DNA from: Eutrigla gurnardus
Lineage: Eukaryota > Chordata > Actinopteri > Perciformes > Triglidae
Length of the DNA: 64,000 nucleotides
Reading direction: 5' to 3'
Assembly (NCBI GenBank): GCA_963514095.1
Contig: OY741266.1
Location: 11,063,797-11,127,796 of the forward strand
Positions 12,456 to 24,203 of the stretch are shown piece after piece. Below the pieces are notes generated by a model that was not told the origin of the DNA, did no database searches, and saw nothing but the letters and a program-made list of their open reading frames with translations. The first letter of the stretch is position 1; every line of letters begins with the position of its first letter. A program made the position numbers and the translations under genes.

Positions 12456-13291
12456 CTGGCGTGAGAGACAGACAGGGGAGGAACAAGATGCTGAGTTAAA
12501 AAAGGAGAAAGCGACAAGAAGAGGCAAACCATATAGAAGGAAAAAAGTCCAACTGCGACTGGGAAAGATGACACAGTGGGTGTGAGCCACAGAGAAACAT
12601 CAAACAGCATCTTCCACTTAATTAAACTCATCACCGCGTTTTAGTGGGGGAAGCTCCTCTATTATTCCCATACACATGGAATGTCACTAAATATATAATT
12701 GCTCTTGCTTCGCAGTTGCAGCATTTCAAGTTGCGCCCGTAATTCGCCGCTTGTGATCCCGCGTCATCTGCGCTGCTACAGGAAATGCCCGGGATTAAGC
12801 CGTTTAAAGCTGATTAAAAGAATAAAGGGAATTTAGGTCAGGGACGCGTAGAAGAGGAAAAGTAGGAGAAACAGTCAATAAATGTGCAAATAAAGGCAGC
12901 AGACGTGCCACGACTATAGCCCCAGAACACAAACACATCTACTGTCTCATCAATGAACAATGTCCCTATTGTAAATGATAGCGTAGGCGTGGATTTGTTA
13001 AGGATTTGCTATCACAATTTTTTGCTCTGAGGAGAGGACAGATAAATGTGTGCGCTCCATGGAATCACTTCAAGAGCGATTTACTTTCTGTCTTGTAAGG
13101 TCTCGAGGTTGTTGTGGAGTTAAACATGGTCGTTTTATCCGATGCGAGGCAAATCCACATTTCTGTTACACTGAGGAAATATTTTTGTATTTGGGTTTGA
13201 GACAGAGGAGACGAATAACAATCATCTTCCATTATAATATGGACACATATAAATGGCTGGGTAATCACACACTCACTCACTCTCTCTCTCT

Positions 13292-13298
<7 letters not shown>

Positions 13299-13365
<67 letters not shown>
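13299..13365. repeat. (CA)n microsatellite in pcdh7 intron 2
   Basis: About 33 CA units, preceded by a short CT stretch at about 13281-13292. Confidence 0.97.
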
Positions 13366-13367
<2 letters not shown>

Positions 13368-16011
13368 CTTTGAGACTGTACTCTTATGAAAGGATCATTA
13401 CAAGAAAGTGGGTTATGTGAAGCACAAACACAGCCATTACTGGTTATATGTGCTCTACGGGAGACAATGAGGCTGTGGAGTTCTGGTCTGCAGAGCCTTG
13501 CTGGTAATATGGGGCAGCGTCATGAATCCGAATATATCCAATCAATACCTAGCAACTATGTTGGGAGAATCATTACGCTGAGACCAGACAAAACAAGAGG
13601 AACGCTCGCTGCCACGTATCCATGCACCTACGCGGGCCCACGCGTTGTGTGTGAGCTGTCCATTAGCGAGACAACTCATTCTGCAGCCCTGACACCTCCA
13701 TCTCCGTGTTCATACGACAATTCCTTTGGCCTGTCAAGGCTGGAAATTATATACTCGTGTAATCCCTGGTGCCTGGATAACGCCGGGTAATAAAGCCGGC
13801 ACGGAGACGGAGAGTGAAGGTGAGAAAAGAAGGTATATATATATGAGCCCCTTTGGTTTGCAATAACCAAATAAAAATAACTACAGCGTAACCTTGAGTG
13901 TTACTCCGCAGAGTGCCGCGGCACTGAGTAACGTGATGATTACATTATCCCAGGCATGTTATTAGGCTGGCTCACATAGAGCCACATTATTCACTCTCAC
14001 TCCTCATTAGCCCCCGAGCTAAGGATGGGGTCATATTTTATTTTTTCATCACCATCTATCTGGCTTAAGTTTCATTGTTTTTGTGCGAGTTGTTTTGGTT
14101 CTATTCCATTATTCTGCCTCCACTGCAGAGGGCCTCTCCGCCAGGCTCCGCTCTCCCCTCAGCCCCATTGTTCTCCCTCTGCCTGCAGTACTCCTTCCCA
14201 TTCCCGTTCTGCTGGGCATCTCTCTGGCTTAGCGCATCTGCCGTACTGTCTGTGCAAAACACCAAGAGAAGAAAGCGCCGCGGTGCCACTCTTACATGTA
14301 GTATGCAGCAGCACGGGCGGATGCCTGCGTGCACGGCGGGGCATATACGTGACGGAGAAGAGGAGCGTTAAAAAGTGCAAGGTTTTGAGTCAAGTGAAGA
14401 GTGGCAGCTATGTATAGCCGTCCGAGTGAGGTGTGAGTAGGGTATGCGTGCATAGGCGCACACAAGGCAGTTAAGTGTTGAGCGGGATATGAGCATGCCC
14501 CGTTCGAGTGCATCCCTCTGACGCATCCCCCAACTCCCAGTGGACTCTTCCATTCTGCTGCATGAGCTTTGTTATGGCCGGGCTTACCACCACCATCTAT
14601 CTGCTCCACTCTCCGAGGATTCTGGTATCTGCATGTCACTGCGGATGCCGATGTGGCGACCGAGAGTTTTCCCCCGACCACACTATCGACCCGAGTGCCT
14701 GGTCTTAGCTGTTGCTCAATGCTTTCACAGCTCGGCATGAGAACAGAGAGTTTGGCCATATTATCCATATCCTCAGAAAGCTCATTGTACAAATCGTAAT
14801 CGCATCTTGAAATTCTCCATTTCAAGATGAAAACAAAAACCTCTTGATCTGAGATAAAACACAAATTGTTAGAATTTCAATCTATCCTGACTAACAGCCT
14901 CAGATTCACAATACCGTGTACTTCTTATGTACAAATCACCTTAAAGTGTCCCAAATGACAACCGTGTCCAGAATATCAAAACTCTTTCTAATGCATTCTT
15001 CCTCTGGCTCTAAACCTGCACGATCATATAGTAGCTAATTGCCCAACGTGTGGATCACCCTGTGCTGTTGGAATGAAAAGACTGGAGTCATTTTGTGCCG
15101 CGGTGCTGCAGCAGTAGCAGACGTTTTCCGGGCTAATTACATCTGGCATCCATCCACCACTCAGTTTGACTTCATTATGAGATGGAGGTATTCTCTCTTC
15201 AATGACTTCTACTCAATTACTCTGCCAAGTTCCTCCATACAATCAAGCTAAACTATGCATATTGTAATCAAAGACAGGCTTTTTATACCTCCTTGGACAT
15301 ATTACACCCCATTGTTCGATTCAATGGCCTCTGTCATTTCGGCACACTGTGGTTAATTCCACCTGTCAACACAATTGTTCCCCTGCTTACCAAGTGTTCT
15401 GTTCTAATCCGCGACCCCCTTGATTGTTCAATTTGTACTTTTCATTTCACTCTTAAGTGGCAGCTTTGCATTCATGAGGTGTTCCACACAGTGGCCAGTG
15501 CTCAAATACGACACCTATCTGTGCTGCTCAGTTGTCTGTCTGTTTTTGTTTTAAAAAAAAAAAAAACGTTTTTTTGGACGCCAAGGTGTCTCTATAAGAG
15601 GTGAGTCAAACCTCTCAGGCTATGATTATACAGGATGTTTTCCTCCTGCCAAAACACCAGATTTAGTTTTAAGTGTCGTTCAAAACACGGATATGGAGAA
15701 CTCTAGAGGCACACGCGGGGTTATTGTGGGTGCTATGCTAGCTTAAGTTTGATTTGCGCACTTGGAAATCATATCCAATACCCCCCCAGGGACTTCTTCT
15801 TTTTTTTTTTTAAAGACACCAGGGAGGCACACAATCAGAACGTGCACAGTTTGCAGTAAAGAAGCCCTTGCTGCAACCGTCTGCACTGGAAGGTGTGTCC
15901 TCCCCAGGGATCACAGTCCACAAACAACTGATTTCATTAATTTTTTTGCACACGTTTGACAGTCTACGTCTACGCCAGCAGGATCATGCGTGTGTGCATG
16001 TGTGAGAGAGT

Positions 16012-16016
<5 letters not shown>

Positions 16017-16068
<52 letters not shown>
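16017..16068. repeat. (GA)n microsatellite in pcdh7 intron 2
   Basis: About 25 uninterrupted GA units. Confidence 0.97.
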
Positions 16069-16070
<2 letters not shown>

Positions 16071-16884
16071 CTCTGTGGCCAATCTCGCATTCTGCTGCAG
16101 TAAACTGCATAATATTTTGAGCGAACAGTTATGGCTTCACGCTCAAGGACCTTTTGTAGTTGTGGTGACTCACACTTTATTTAAAACCTGTGTTATTCTA
16201 CCACTAGCTGCCCAGGGGCTCCTTACTCACTACTCTTTACCGACCCCCAGCCTGTAGGGGCCACTAGTGATAACACAGCAGTGCACTGCCGTCCATAGAC
16301 AGTATGTTTATGGGGAAAACAGTTTGCTCACTTTTATTGTTTTGGACAGTGTGCTTAACGGAACTTCACTAATGGAACTACACAGACAGCTGACTGAATG
16401 GCCGCCGCTCTTGAGCATCACCTTTACGCATGTAAATATCGCAGCTTATAGTTACGGAGACGGAGCTGAGACAGCTGCACAAAGCCGATGCAAACATCTG
16501 CAGACATTAAAAAGGGAGCGTATCTGTTGTGTGAAAAACATGTCTGATACGCTCAAGGGCTCGACAGAGGATTAGCTAGTTGTATTGTGGGGTGTTGTTG
16601 TACTACTGTCGCTGTGGACACACGTGGTGGAGATCTGCACCCTACTGTGCACCTTTCCAGTCCTTAGTGTGTTGATACAAAAGGGGCCCATCAAGGTATT
16701 TACAGCTGGCATGGTATTAGGTGGAACCAACACACACTGTGTTTGGCACATTTTTGTAGATTTATTTCTTCTCCTCTCAGATGTCTCACACTGTTTAAGT
16801 CATGTTACATGCACAGACCTGACAGTTGAAGACATGTTTCCTCAGAGACAAAATGAGAACGCGTTAGAAACCAAGCTTCCAGCG

Positions 16885-16945
16885 GCGGTTCAAACCACAG
16901 GCTGCTCGTCTCAGAACCAACACTGTAACCACGAGGCCACAGAGG
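16885..16945 (-). mobile_element. tRNA-derived SINE head (pol III promoter remnant)
   Basis: Read on the minus strand, an A-box-like TGGCCTCGTGG (complement of 16929-16939) is followed about 33 nt later by a B-box GGTTTGAACC (complement of 16887-16896), with GTTACAGTGTTGG between. The spacing and motifs fit a tRNA-derived SINE head. The acceptor stem does not close, so it is not a functional tRNA. The SINE body and tail were not delimited. Confidence 0.5.
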
Positions 16946-18100
16946 CGATTTAATTATTAGTCAATACAAATGACTTTGCCCACACTAGAGACCAAGTTTT
17001 AGTAATTAGTAGCTGCCAGCATTTATAGCTTAGTTGAACATTTTTTTAAAGCGTAATGAGAAGTTCATTTATTTAACAATGAGGGCAGAGAAGAGAGAGA
17101 GATTCCCGCCAGCGTAGCCCACCTTAAATTTGAACTGAATGTTACTTCTGGTATCGGCAGTCATGTCTGAGTCCAGTGAATTACCTCCTCCCCTCAGTGT
17201 GGATGTTTTAAGCCAACGTTCATCCACACCACACAGATTTATTTATTCAATAAGAGCTGATGTGTGTCATTCCATATTCTCTTTACTCCCCATGTAAACA
17301 TGAATCATTTACAGATAGTATACCTCCGCTGTTCTGCTCAGAATGTGCTGCCAGACACAATGAAAATTCATCAATATTAAAGCCTATAGTGAAGAGACAC
17401 TACTAAAGTACAACTATTCAAATGCACATACTTCAGCCTATTCTGTATTAAAAGGCCAAAACTGGGACAGTTACCTCTCTAACTCTCACCCCTAATGCTC
17501 TCTCTCTATCTCTCTCACACACACACACACAGATATGCACACGCATACAAACACACACTTAATGCTTTCAGCTCTGAGTTCAATGTACCATAGAACCACT
17601 TCAGGACTAACACTCATTTTAACCACACAGCCATTATAAGAATGCTTTCTGGACAAAGAACACTCAAAACTACAAAGGAGCAGGCATTGCCAATAGCCTT
17701 CAAAAGAGAAACAGGCTTCTTTATCTGGGATAAATATAGACACAATTAGTTCCTCTATAATGTGCAGAAAATTGCAACACCATGCAGACTGCCGAAATAG
17801 TGCATTTATCTCATTCTATCAAGAAAATAATCTTCTTACCAGTTTCGTTTAAACAGCCACACTCAGTTGTCATTACCGCCCTCCTCCATTGTAATGTGTT
17901 ATCGGAGTGGCCATTATGTGAATGGATCAAAGGACAATATCATCACTGTCATTATGGGTTATCATTACCAACTCTGTGGAACAATAGAGGCCTGCACACA
18001 TCGGAATAGCACAGCGGCTCTCATTACCTCTAAAACTTAGGACTTCTTTCATAAGTGACATGTATTTTGATATACTTTACACCTTGTTTATAAAGATTAC

Positions 18101-19277
18101 CTGTGCGTCCACCAGGGTGGCGTTGGCCACGCTCTCGTTGATGAAGACATGAACCAGGGCTGTAGCACAGAGAGAGGGGGCTCCACTGTCGTTGACCCGG
18201 ACCACCAGGCGATGCAGTCCTCTGTGGCGCCGCTCCAGAGGTTCCGCCAGGGTGATCACTCCGTTGGTGAAGCCGATCTCAAACAGTCTGAAGGGATTCC
18301 CCCCCACTAGAGCGTAGCGAAGGTCGGCGTTGGGGCCGGTGTCCGAGTCTATGGCCGTCACAGTTCTGACGATGGTGCGAGCGCTGCTGGCAGGTGGCAG
18401 GAGGGTGTAGGACTCGTTGGCTGGAGAAGTGATTGAGGGGGCATTGTCATTTTCATCCGTCACGAAGAGAGAGACGGTGGCGGTGGCAGTTTTTCGGGGC
18501 TCGCCTGCATCCACGGCCCTGACACGGAAGGTGTAGGTGGAAAGCTTCTCACGGTCGAATGACGCAGAGGAGAAGATAGTTCCTGTGTTGTTCTCGATGG
18601 AGAACACCTCTTCTCGCTCTTTCTCGCCGTCTTCTCCTTCCACCTTCTCGCCAGTCTTCTTCACATCAACTCCTTCCATCTCGACAAACAGACTCAGTTC
18701 TGCGTTTTCGCCTTCGTCAGCATCCGTCACGGTGACCATGCCAACCGGGCTGTTGGCCAGCAGGTTCTCTTTCACGTAGAATGTAAAGATTTCCTGCACG
18801 AACTTTGGTGCATTGTCATTGCGATCGGTCACCTGAATGACAACGGTAGCAGAGCCTTGCAGAGAGGGCGTGCCCTTGTCCTTGGCAATCACACGAAGCT
18901 CATACCTTTCTCGCTGCTCACGGTCCAGAACTCCGGTGGCACGGATATCTCCATTATCCGCATCTATATAAAATGGCCCATTACCAGCTGGGTCCAGGGA
19001 GTAGGCGATCTCCGCATTCTTGCCACTGTCTGCATCGGTGGCGACCACAGTGACTACCCTTTCACCGGGTGAGTTGTTTTCAGCAAAGTGGACCTCCACG
19101 ACGCTCTGGGCAAAGGTTGGGGGATGGTCATTGATGTCTACCACTCGCACCATCAGCGAGCTGTTGCTGGACAGACTGGGGCTGCCAGAATCTACGGCCA
19201 CGATGGTCACGCTGTACTCTTTGGTGGCCTCGTAGTCCAGCAAGGCAGAAGTATGTAAGAAGTATTTTTTCTTATTC
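18101..19277 (-). CDS. pcdh7: protocadherin-7 coding exon 2 (rest of EC4 to EC7)
   Basis: This is the second coding exon, residues 477/478-869. The acceptor ATTTTCACAG is followed by G, which completes the split Arg codon AG|G of exon 1. The frame then reads NKKKYFLHTSALLDYEATKE, matching the PCDH7 EC4 segment. EC4 ends at DINDHPP (524-530). EC5 ends at DRNDNAP (628-634) and carries the LDREQRERYEL motif. EC6 ends at DENDNAP (751-757). EC7 runs to VHVFINESVANATLVDAQ, with a degenerate LERRHRGLHRL in place of the LDRE motif, as in family members. EC6 holds a run rich in Lys/Glu/Asp/Gly, about residues 677-702, that is absent from the mammalian protein as I recall it. The exon ends CACAG before GTAATC, phase 0. 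Codons beyond the donor (V-I-F-I-N-K-V then stop) are intron. Confidence 0.95.
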
Positions 19278-21364
19278 CTGTGAAAATAATTAGAAAATAC
19301 ATTTCATGAATGTGGTTGTTGCCCTCGAAACATCTTGTCTGCAAAGCAGTCTAAGAAAATACTATTGCTGCTCCCTTTTTTCAGTCACCAGGGTATTGAT
19401 AGACTAACACAATAGTATTGTGCCAGGAGTCTTTTTGTTTGTCTTTTAAGGGTGAATTAATGTTTTTTATGCTAATCAAATGCCAGAGAAAGGTGGAAAT
19501 TTCCCATTTGAATTTTACAGAAGGTAAGGTGACATCCTAAAGACCACACGCTCTACAAGACGGACAAACATCCCGAAACTTCTAAATACTTGCCTGTAAA
19601 TGTTTTGAAACAAAACTATTGACATCTATAGTGATGCATATTTGTTGCAACATTTTTTCAATAGAATGTTCCAATAGAGTCATGGAGCCAGATGACCATC
19701 TACCAGGATCCTATTGACCCAGAGCAGCGTCTGGCAGTCTGCCTGAGTTTGATTATTGTATAGTCTGAGTTACAGTAAGCTATTTTATCCTTTTAGTTTC
19801 CTTTTAGGGAAATGCTGTGGGTGAATTTGAGTTCCCTCAGGTAAACAGCTACGCAGTGTCTAGGGCTTTTATTGTGAAAGGGATTAACGGAAAGAGTGGA
19901 ACAGGTCTGTGCTGCCTTTGTCAAGGTTAAAAGGAGTAGTAAATTGTGGCATCTCGGTTCACCCACAACATGATTGATAAATGCTTTTATTCGTAAAAAA
20001 AACAAACATGAATGCTGATGTGCGAAATGTTAAAATGCTTGTGTTGTCCAGTGAACTGATAAAGATATAGAGATTACAGTGGTTGGGAATCGATTTACTG
20101 TGAATCAACTAATCAATTAAGCGACTTATCATTTTAGCTCTAATATGCTTTGGTCTTTAAGGGGCACTTCATTTTAAGAGATCTTCCTCCAGTCATCTGC
20201 AGAGAGACAATAATACTGGAGAAACTATGACTGACTTTTTAATTAAATCTACTAATGAATTTGCTGAAGACCTCTCATGGTTATTACTTTGACATAGAAT
20301 TTCTTTCAAGGACAACCGTACATTCAATACACAACAACCGGCCTTAATGCACAGGAGTCAGAGCGGGAGCAGTGATATCCTAAGATGGCCTACCCACTCA
20401 CTCCATTCAATAGCTTTAGGAAATATCTTTATAATTGACTGAAGCGTATTGACATTTACAGCCGGCACTCCAGTAATCATATTACAAAAAAAATGTGAAA
20501 AGTCCAAAACCCTCGGCTTTAATGAATATTTATGCTTACAGACTGTATGCCATTTCTACTCTGTAGTCTTCGTGAATGAGTGGCACCACTTGAACCGAGC
20601 TTAAAGGAAATCTCCATGCGACGACACCTCACTATGCTCAGAATTCTCTGGAAAATAGAAATGGTAGTGATTCCTCCTGGAGGAGTAGCGTGGGTGAGAC
20701 TTGTAGCAACTCCGTGCTGAACGTGTCGTTGTCAAGCTTAGAAACCGTATGGAATAAAAAGAGTACCAGCCTCTGGTATAGCAATAAAAAAGGAGATACA
20801 TATTGTTTGTGTATGAATTATGTTAAGTTTTAAATTTGGTGATAAAAATGTCTGCAGATACCTAGAACGTTACGTAGGAATCAGACAGGCAATATCTTCA
20901 AATCAATGTAGTTCCTGAACAAATGAATCAAGGACTGTATGGTAGGTAAGAACAGAATGCTAAATGGCATGTTAATGAACAGAGTCAAATCATAATACCC
21001 GTTAATGAATAATAAACCGTTTAAAAGGAATTGTTCTCGCTATCTGTGATTCAGGTGCTTAATGGCACATATCCAAATATTATCAGCTTATTATGTACGT
21101 AGTTGTTTTTGTCCCCCCTCAGGTAACGTGCTGCATTGTACTGAGCTGTTAGTTAAACTGCATCACTTCTTCATGATTACCTCATCATTACTTATCATCC
21201 TGTGCTCCCTCATGTGAGGTAGTGCATCGTCCTGCTGGCTCATTTCTACAGTATCTCGTCTGTTTCCAAGTAACTTGCTATCTATCATAGAGTCCTGTAT
21301 TCAAGGAGCTCAAGGAACTATTAAAGACTCTTTCCTTTGAGGGGTTACCTTTGCTCTGGCTTAC
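19278..21364 (-). other. pcdh7 intron 1 (phase 2, within EC4)
   Basis: A 2087-bp intron with GTAAGC at the donor and TTATTTTCACAG at the acceptor. It splits one Arg codon inside EC4. It is AT-rich and contains a copy of the dispersed repeat at about 19655-19966 and a short fragment of a second repeat near 20090-20145. No other gene is visible in it. Confidence 0.92.
19655..19966 (+). repeat. dispersed repeat family D, copy 2 (in pcdh7 intron 1)
   Basis: Second copy of the family seen at 5287-5567, in the same orientation, with shared blocks from TTTTCAATA to GGCATCTCGGTTCA. Its position shows the family is tolerated in a small intron. Class unknown. Confidence 0.8.
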
Positions 21365-22794
21365 CTGTCAAAGGCTTCGTCTGCAGGTAAGGGCGGGAGT
21401 GCCGTTTCCCCAGCTGGCTTCAGTGTGAACGGGACGTCTCCCACCACGGTGCACGTCACGGCCCCGTTCTCTCCCTGGTCTCGGTCAGACACCTGTACCA
21501 GAGCGACCGGGGTGTCCACCAGAACATTCTCTGGCACCAACGCTGCTCCATCCCGAACGGGGATCCGTCCAATCTTTCGGATCTCTACCACAGGGACGTT
21601 GTCATTCTCATCCCGCACGGCCAAAATCACAGTGGTGCGGTCGGTGCGGGGTGGCTGACCCCGGTCCCTGGCCGTCACCGTGAACCTCAGTTGGGCCACA
21701 TCTTCCCTGTCAATCCTGTGAAGGACGCTCAGCCACCCGGTCGCCTCGTCCAGCCGCAGGAGTCGCCTGACGGATTCGGTGGCCGCTCCGAAGACATACT
21801 CCACCTGCCCGTTGACCCCGATGTCCCGGTCTGTGGCTCTGACCTGCAGGACCGGCGTACCCGGGGGAGCATTTTCAGCCATCTCTGCCTCGTATGTGGA
21901 CCTTTCGAACTGGGGGCTGTTGTCATTCACATCGGTGATGGACACACGGAGTAGGGCTTGGGAGGAACGTGGTGGGTTCCCTCCATCTCGGACCCTGAGG
22001 ACAAGCTCGTATGAGTCTTTTTGCTCGCGGTCCAACGTGCCCTTCACAATCAGTTGGGGTTGTTTCTCGCCATCTGGTATGTCTGCAACTTGGAGTTCAA
22101 ACACAGTGCTCCTGGGTCCTCCTCCTCCATTATCGCCACTTCTGCCCCTCCGGTCCCCAAGTCCATCCACTCGAGCAATGGGGTTTCCTCCCGTGGTGCG
22201 TCTCGCTGAACTTGACCCTGCAGCGCCATCTTGGATCAGCTCATAGCGGTCAATGCCGTTCCGTCCGAAATCCCTGTCAGTGGCGGTGGGCAGCAGGTAA
22301 AGAGTTCCTATTGGCCGGTTCTCCTCCACGGAGAGCTGCAGCACAGGTGAGGGGAAGGAAGGTGTGTAGTCGTTTATGTCCGTGATGACCACACGACCTT
22401 CGAACAGGTCCACCCAGCTCTGCAGCGGGCCGATCACTGACACCTCGAAGTCCAGGAAACACTCGTTTTCATCGAAGATCATCTGGCACTGCGGGAGCTT
22501 CTCCCGGTCGATGCGCCGCGCGCCCGTCGTCAGCTCACCTGTCACGTTGTCGATCTTGAAGAACTCCGAGCCGCTCTCCAGGGCGAAGGTGACGTCCCCG
22601 CTGCCGGTGCCCGCCGTGAGGCCCAGGTCGGCGGCCACGTTGCCGATCTTGACGTCAGGCGGGCCTTCCTCCGCCACTCGGTACCGGAGAGCTGAGTCGG
22701 CAACCGGCAGCTGAGTCAGCAGCAGCTGCAGCAGCAGCACCACGAGGCTGAGAGCCTGCGCCGCGGAGGAGTGCACTGCACCAAGCCTCTGCAT
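21365..22794 (-). CDS. pcdh7: protocadherin-7 coding exon 1 (signal peptide, EC1 to part of EC4)
   Basis: This is the first coding exon of a calcium-dependent homophilic adhesion receptor of the delta-1 protocadherin family at the plasma membrane. The ATG at 22794 has G at -3, and the first ~35 residues are a hydrophobic signal peptide ending near VADSA. The mature protein starts LRYRVAEEGPPDVKIGNVA, close to vertebrate PCDH7. EC1 is about residues 36-143, with Cys103 and Cys112 in the EC1 loop and IDREKLPQC. EC2 is about 150-291 and contains a Gly/Ser/Arg-rich insertion at ~190-228. EC3 is about 298-398. EC4 begins at ~405 and is cut by the splice. Linker motifs DVNDNSP (288) and DENDNVP (395) are canonical; DINDYTP (139) has Tyr at the last Asn. 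The exon ends GACAG followed by GTAAGC, phase 2 after residue 476. Pcdh1 is the main alternative family member, but the EC1 sequence and IRKIGRIPVRDG favour Pcdh7. Confidence 0.95.
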
Positions 22795-23760
22795 GGCTCC
22801 TTCCTCCCGCTCGCCTCCCTCCTTCTTCTTCTTCGCGTGTCCGCCTCCGGTCTCTCTCTCTCTCTTACCCGTTGTTTGGTGGTCTGCTGCGGCTCAGATG
22901 GATCCCGTCTCACCGTCTCCCCCTTCGCCCGAGGTCCGGGGCAAAGCTTGAGCACTCTCACTGTAGTTCACTTTGGCGGTGCGGGTCTTCTCCCCGATCC
23001 CCCTCCCGGCTCCCGCACTCAGCAGCGCTTCTTACAACTTCTACAATAAAACCGTCGTGGTCTCCTCGCTGGGATGTTCACGCTATTATATCAGGAAAAA
23101 TCCATCGCGCTGCGAAAAAAAGAAAGAAAGAACTAATTCAGCAGAGGTTGATTAATCCACTTCACTCTTTCTCTCCCGTGAACCGGAGATCTGTCCCACC
23201 AGCACCACTATCAGTTCATAAAGCCATTTGTAAGTTTTTATTCCAGTCACATGTGGGACGGCGGCTTTTCTGGCGTTTTTCACAGTTAGAAACTGCAATG
23301 CAGCAGCGCACAAAAGGAGAGGAGAAAAACACACACCGCTCAGCTCACCGAGGAAAATTAACTCGTATCAACCCCCAAAACACAGGGGGAATCAAAAAAT
23401 CAGTTTGGAGAGGAGAAAAAGTCTTTGGGATGCTGCTGCTGCTGGATCTCTTCTTACCTTCACATCCAGCGGCTTCTCTCTTTTCCCCGCAGTGGAGCAA
23501 CGTGCCAAGCCGTCGGATTCCTTCACGCAAGTTGTGAGTAGACAAGAGTGTTTTTCACAGCGACTTTAGCATCAGATTTTTTCCCATAAAAAAAATAAAA
23601 ATAAAATAAATAGAGCCTCTCTTGTTGGGCTAGAAAGGAGATTCCATCATCATGATCATCATCATCAACAATAATCTAGCGTAATCCCATGCAGCCTGTG
23701 TCCGGGATGGATGTCTCGCTGATGGACCGAATGTAGATGCGTCTTTTTCCAGGAGTCCCG

Positions 23761-23763
<3 letters not shown>

Positions 23764-23839
<76 letters not shown>
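23764..23839. repeat. (CT)n microsatellite upstream of the pcdh7 start
   Basis: About 38 perfect CT units, roughly 1 kb upstream of the start codon, reading (GA)n in the gene direction. Confidence 0.97.
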
Positions 23840-23842
<3 letters not shown>

Positions 23843-23923
23843 ATGCGCCTCCTCCTCTGGTTTTTTTCTTTCCCTCTCACCTGCACTGCTTGGGACTGCT
23901 GCTGCCGATCTCAAGCGATGCTG

Positions 23924-23926
<3 letters not shown>

Positions 23927-23990
<64 letters not shown>

Positions 23991-23995
23991 TCTCT
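23927..23995. repeat. second (CT)n microsatellite upstream of the pcdh7 start
   Basis: About 34 CT units with one CC interruption, only 87 bp from the first tract. With 23764-23839 it forms a twin pyrimidine tract on the promoter side. Confidence 0.97.
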
Positions 23996-24177
23996 ACCCG
24001 CTACTGCAACATTTTTGCCCGGCCCGCGTAACTCGATCGCTGAGCTGTAACGGGAGAGGCAGCGGAGGCGGTGCTGGGTCGCCTGTGCGTGTATGTCGGT
24101 TACCGGGGACAGACCTCACCTCCCCCTGTCATAAAGGAAGATTAAATGGCTTGGTGTCCCGGCCGCTGACAGCTCCT

Positions 24178-24203
24178 GGGGGGGGGGGGGGGGGGGGGGG
24201 GGG
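24178..24203. repeat. poly-G tract
   Basis: About 26 consecutive G residues on the + strand. Confidence 0.95.

Larger units (their letters stand above)
12456..18100 (-). other. pcdh7 intron 2 (phase 0, between EC7 and the membrane)
   Basis: A 5645-bp intron with donor GTAATC and acceptor CGCCAG, falling just after the EC7 sequence VANATLVDAQ. It holds a long (CA)n at 13299-13365, a (GA)n at 16017-16068, and a reverse-oriented tRNA-like SINE head at 16885-16945. The rest is unique-looking AT-rich sequence. Open frames inside it are short and show no family signature. Confidence 0.92.

Noticed and set aside
12025..12486. 153-residue minus-strand frame over exon 3
   Set aside because: It is the GC-rich shadow of the pcdh7 coding frame and has no domain of its own.
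12456..12590. Open frame upstream of exon 3 with a hydrophobic start, as if a separate secreted or membrane protein began there
   Set aside because: The frame crosses a good splice acceptor (CACGCCAG) and the upstream residues have no protocadherin similarity. They are intron 2 read-through.
14292..14864. 190-residue minus-strand frame inside intron 2
   Set aside because: No family signature, low-complexity-free but unconserved-looking sequence, and no splice sites joining it to pcdh7 exons.
16885..16945. Possible functional tRNA gene on the minus strand
   Set aside because: A- and B-box words are present, but the acceptor stem does not pair and no anticodon stem is clear. Better explained as a SINE head.
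22872..23537. 221-residue plus-strand frame upstream of pcdh7
   Set aside because: It lies in a GC-rich 5' UTR/promoter region, has no recognisable domain and no splice or initiation context. Chance open frame.
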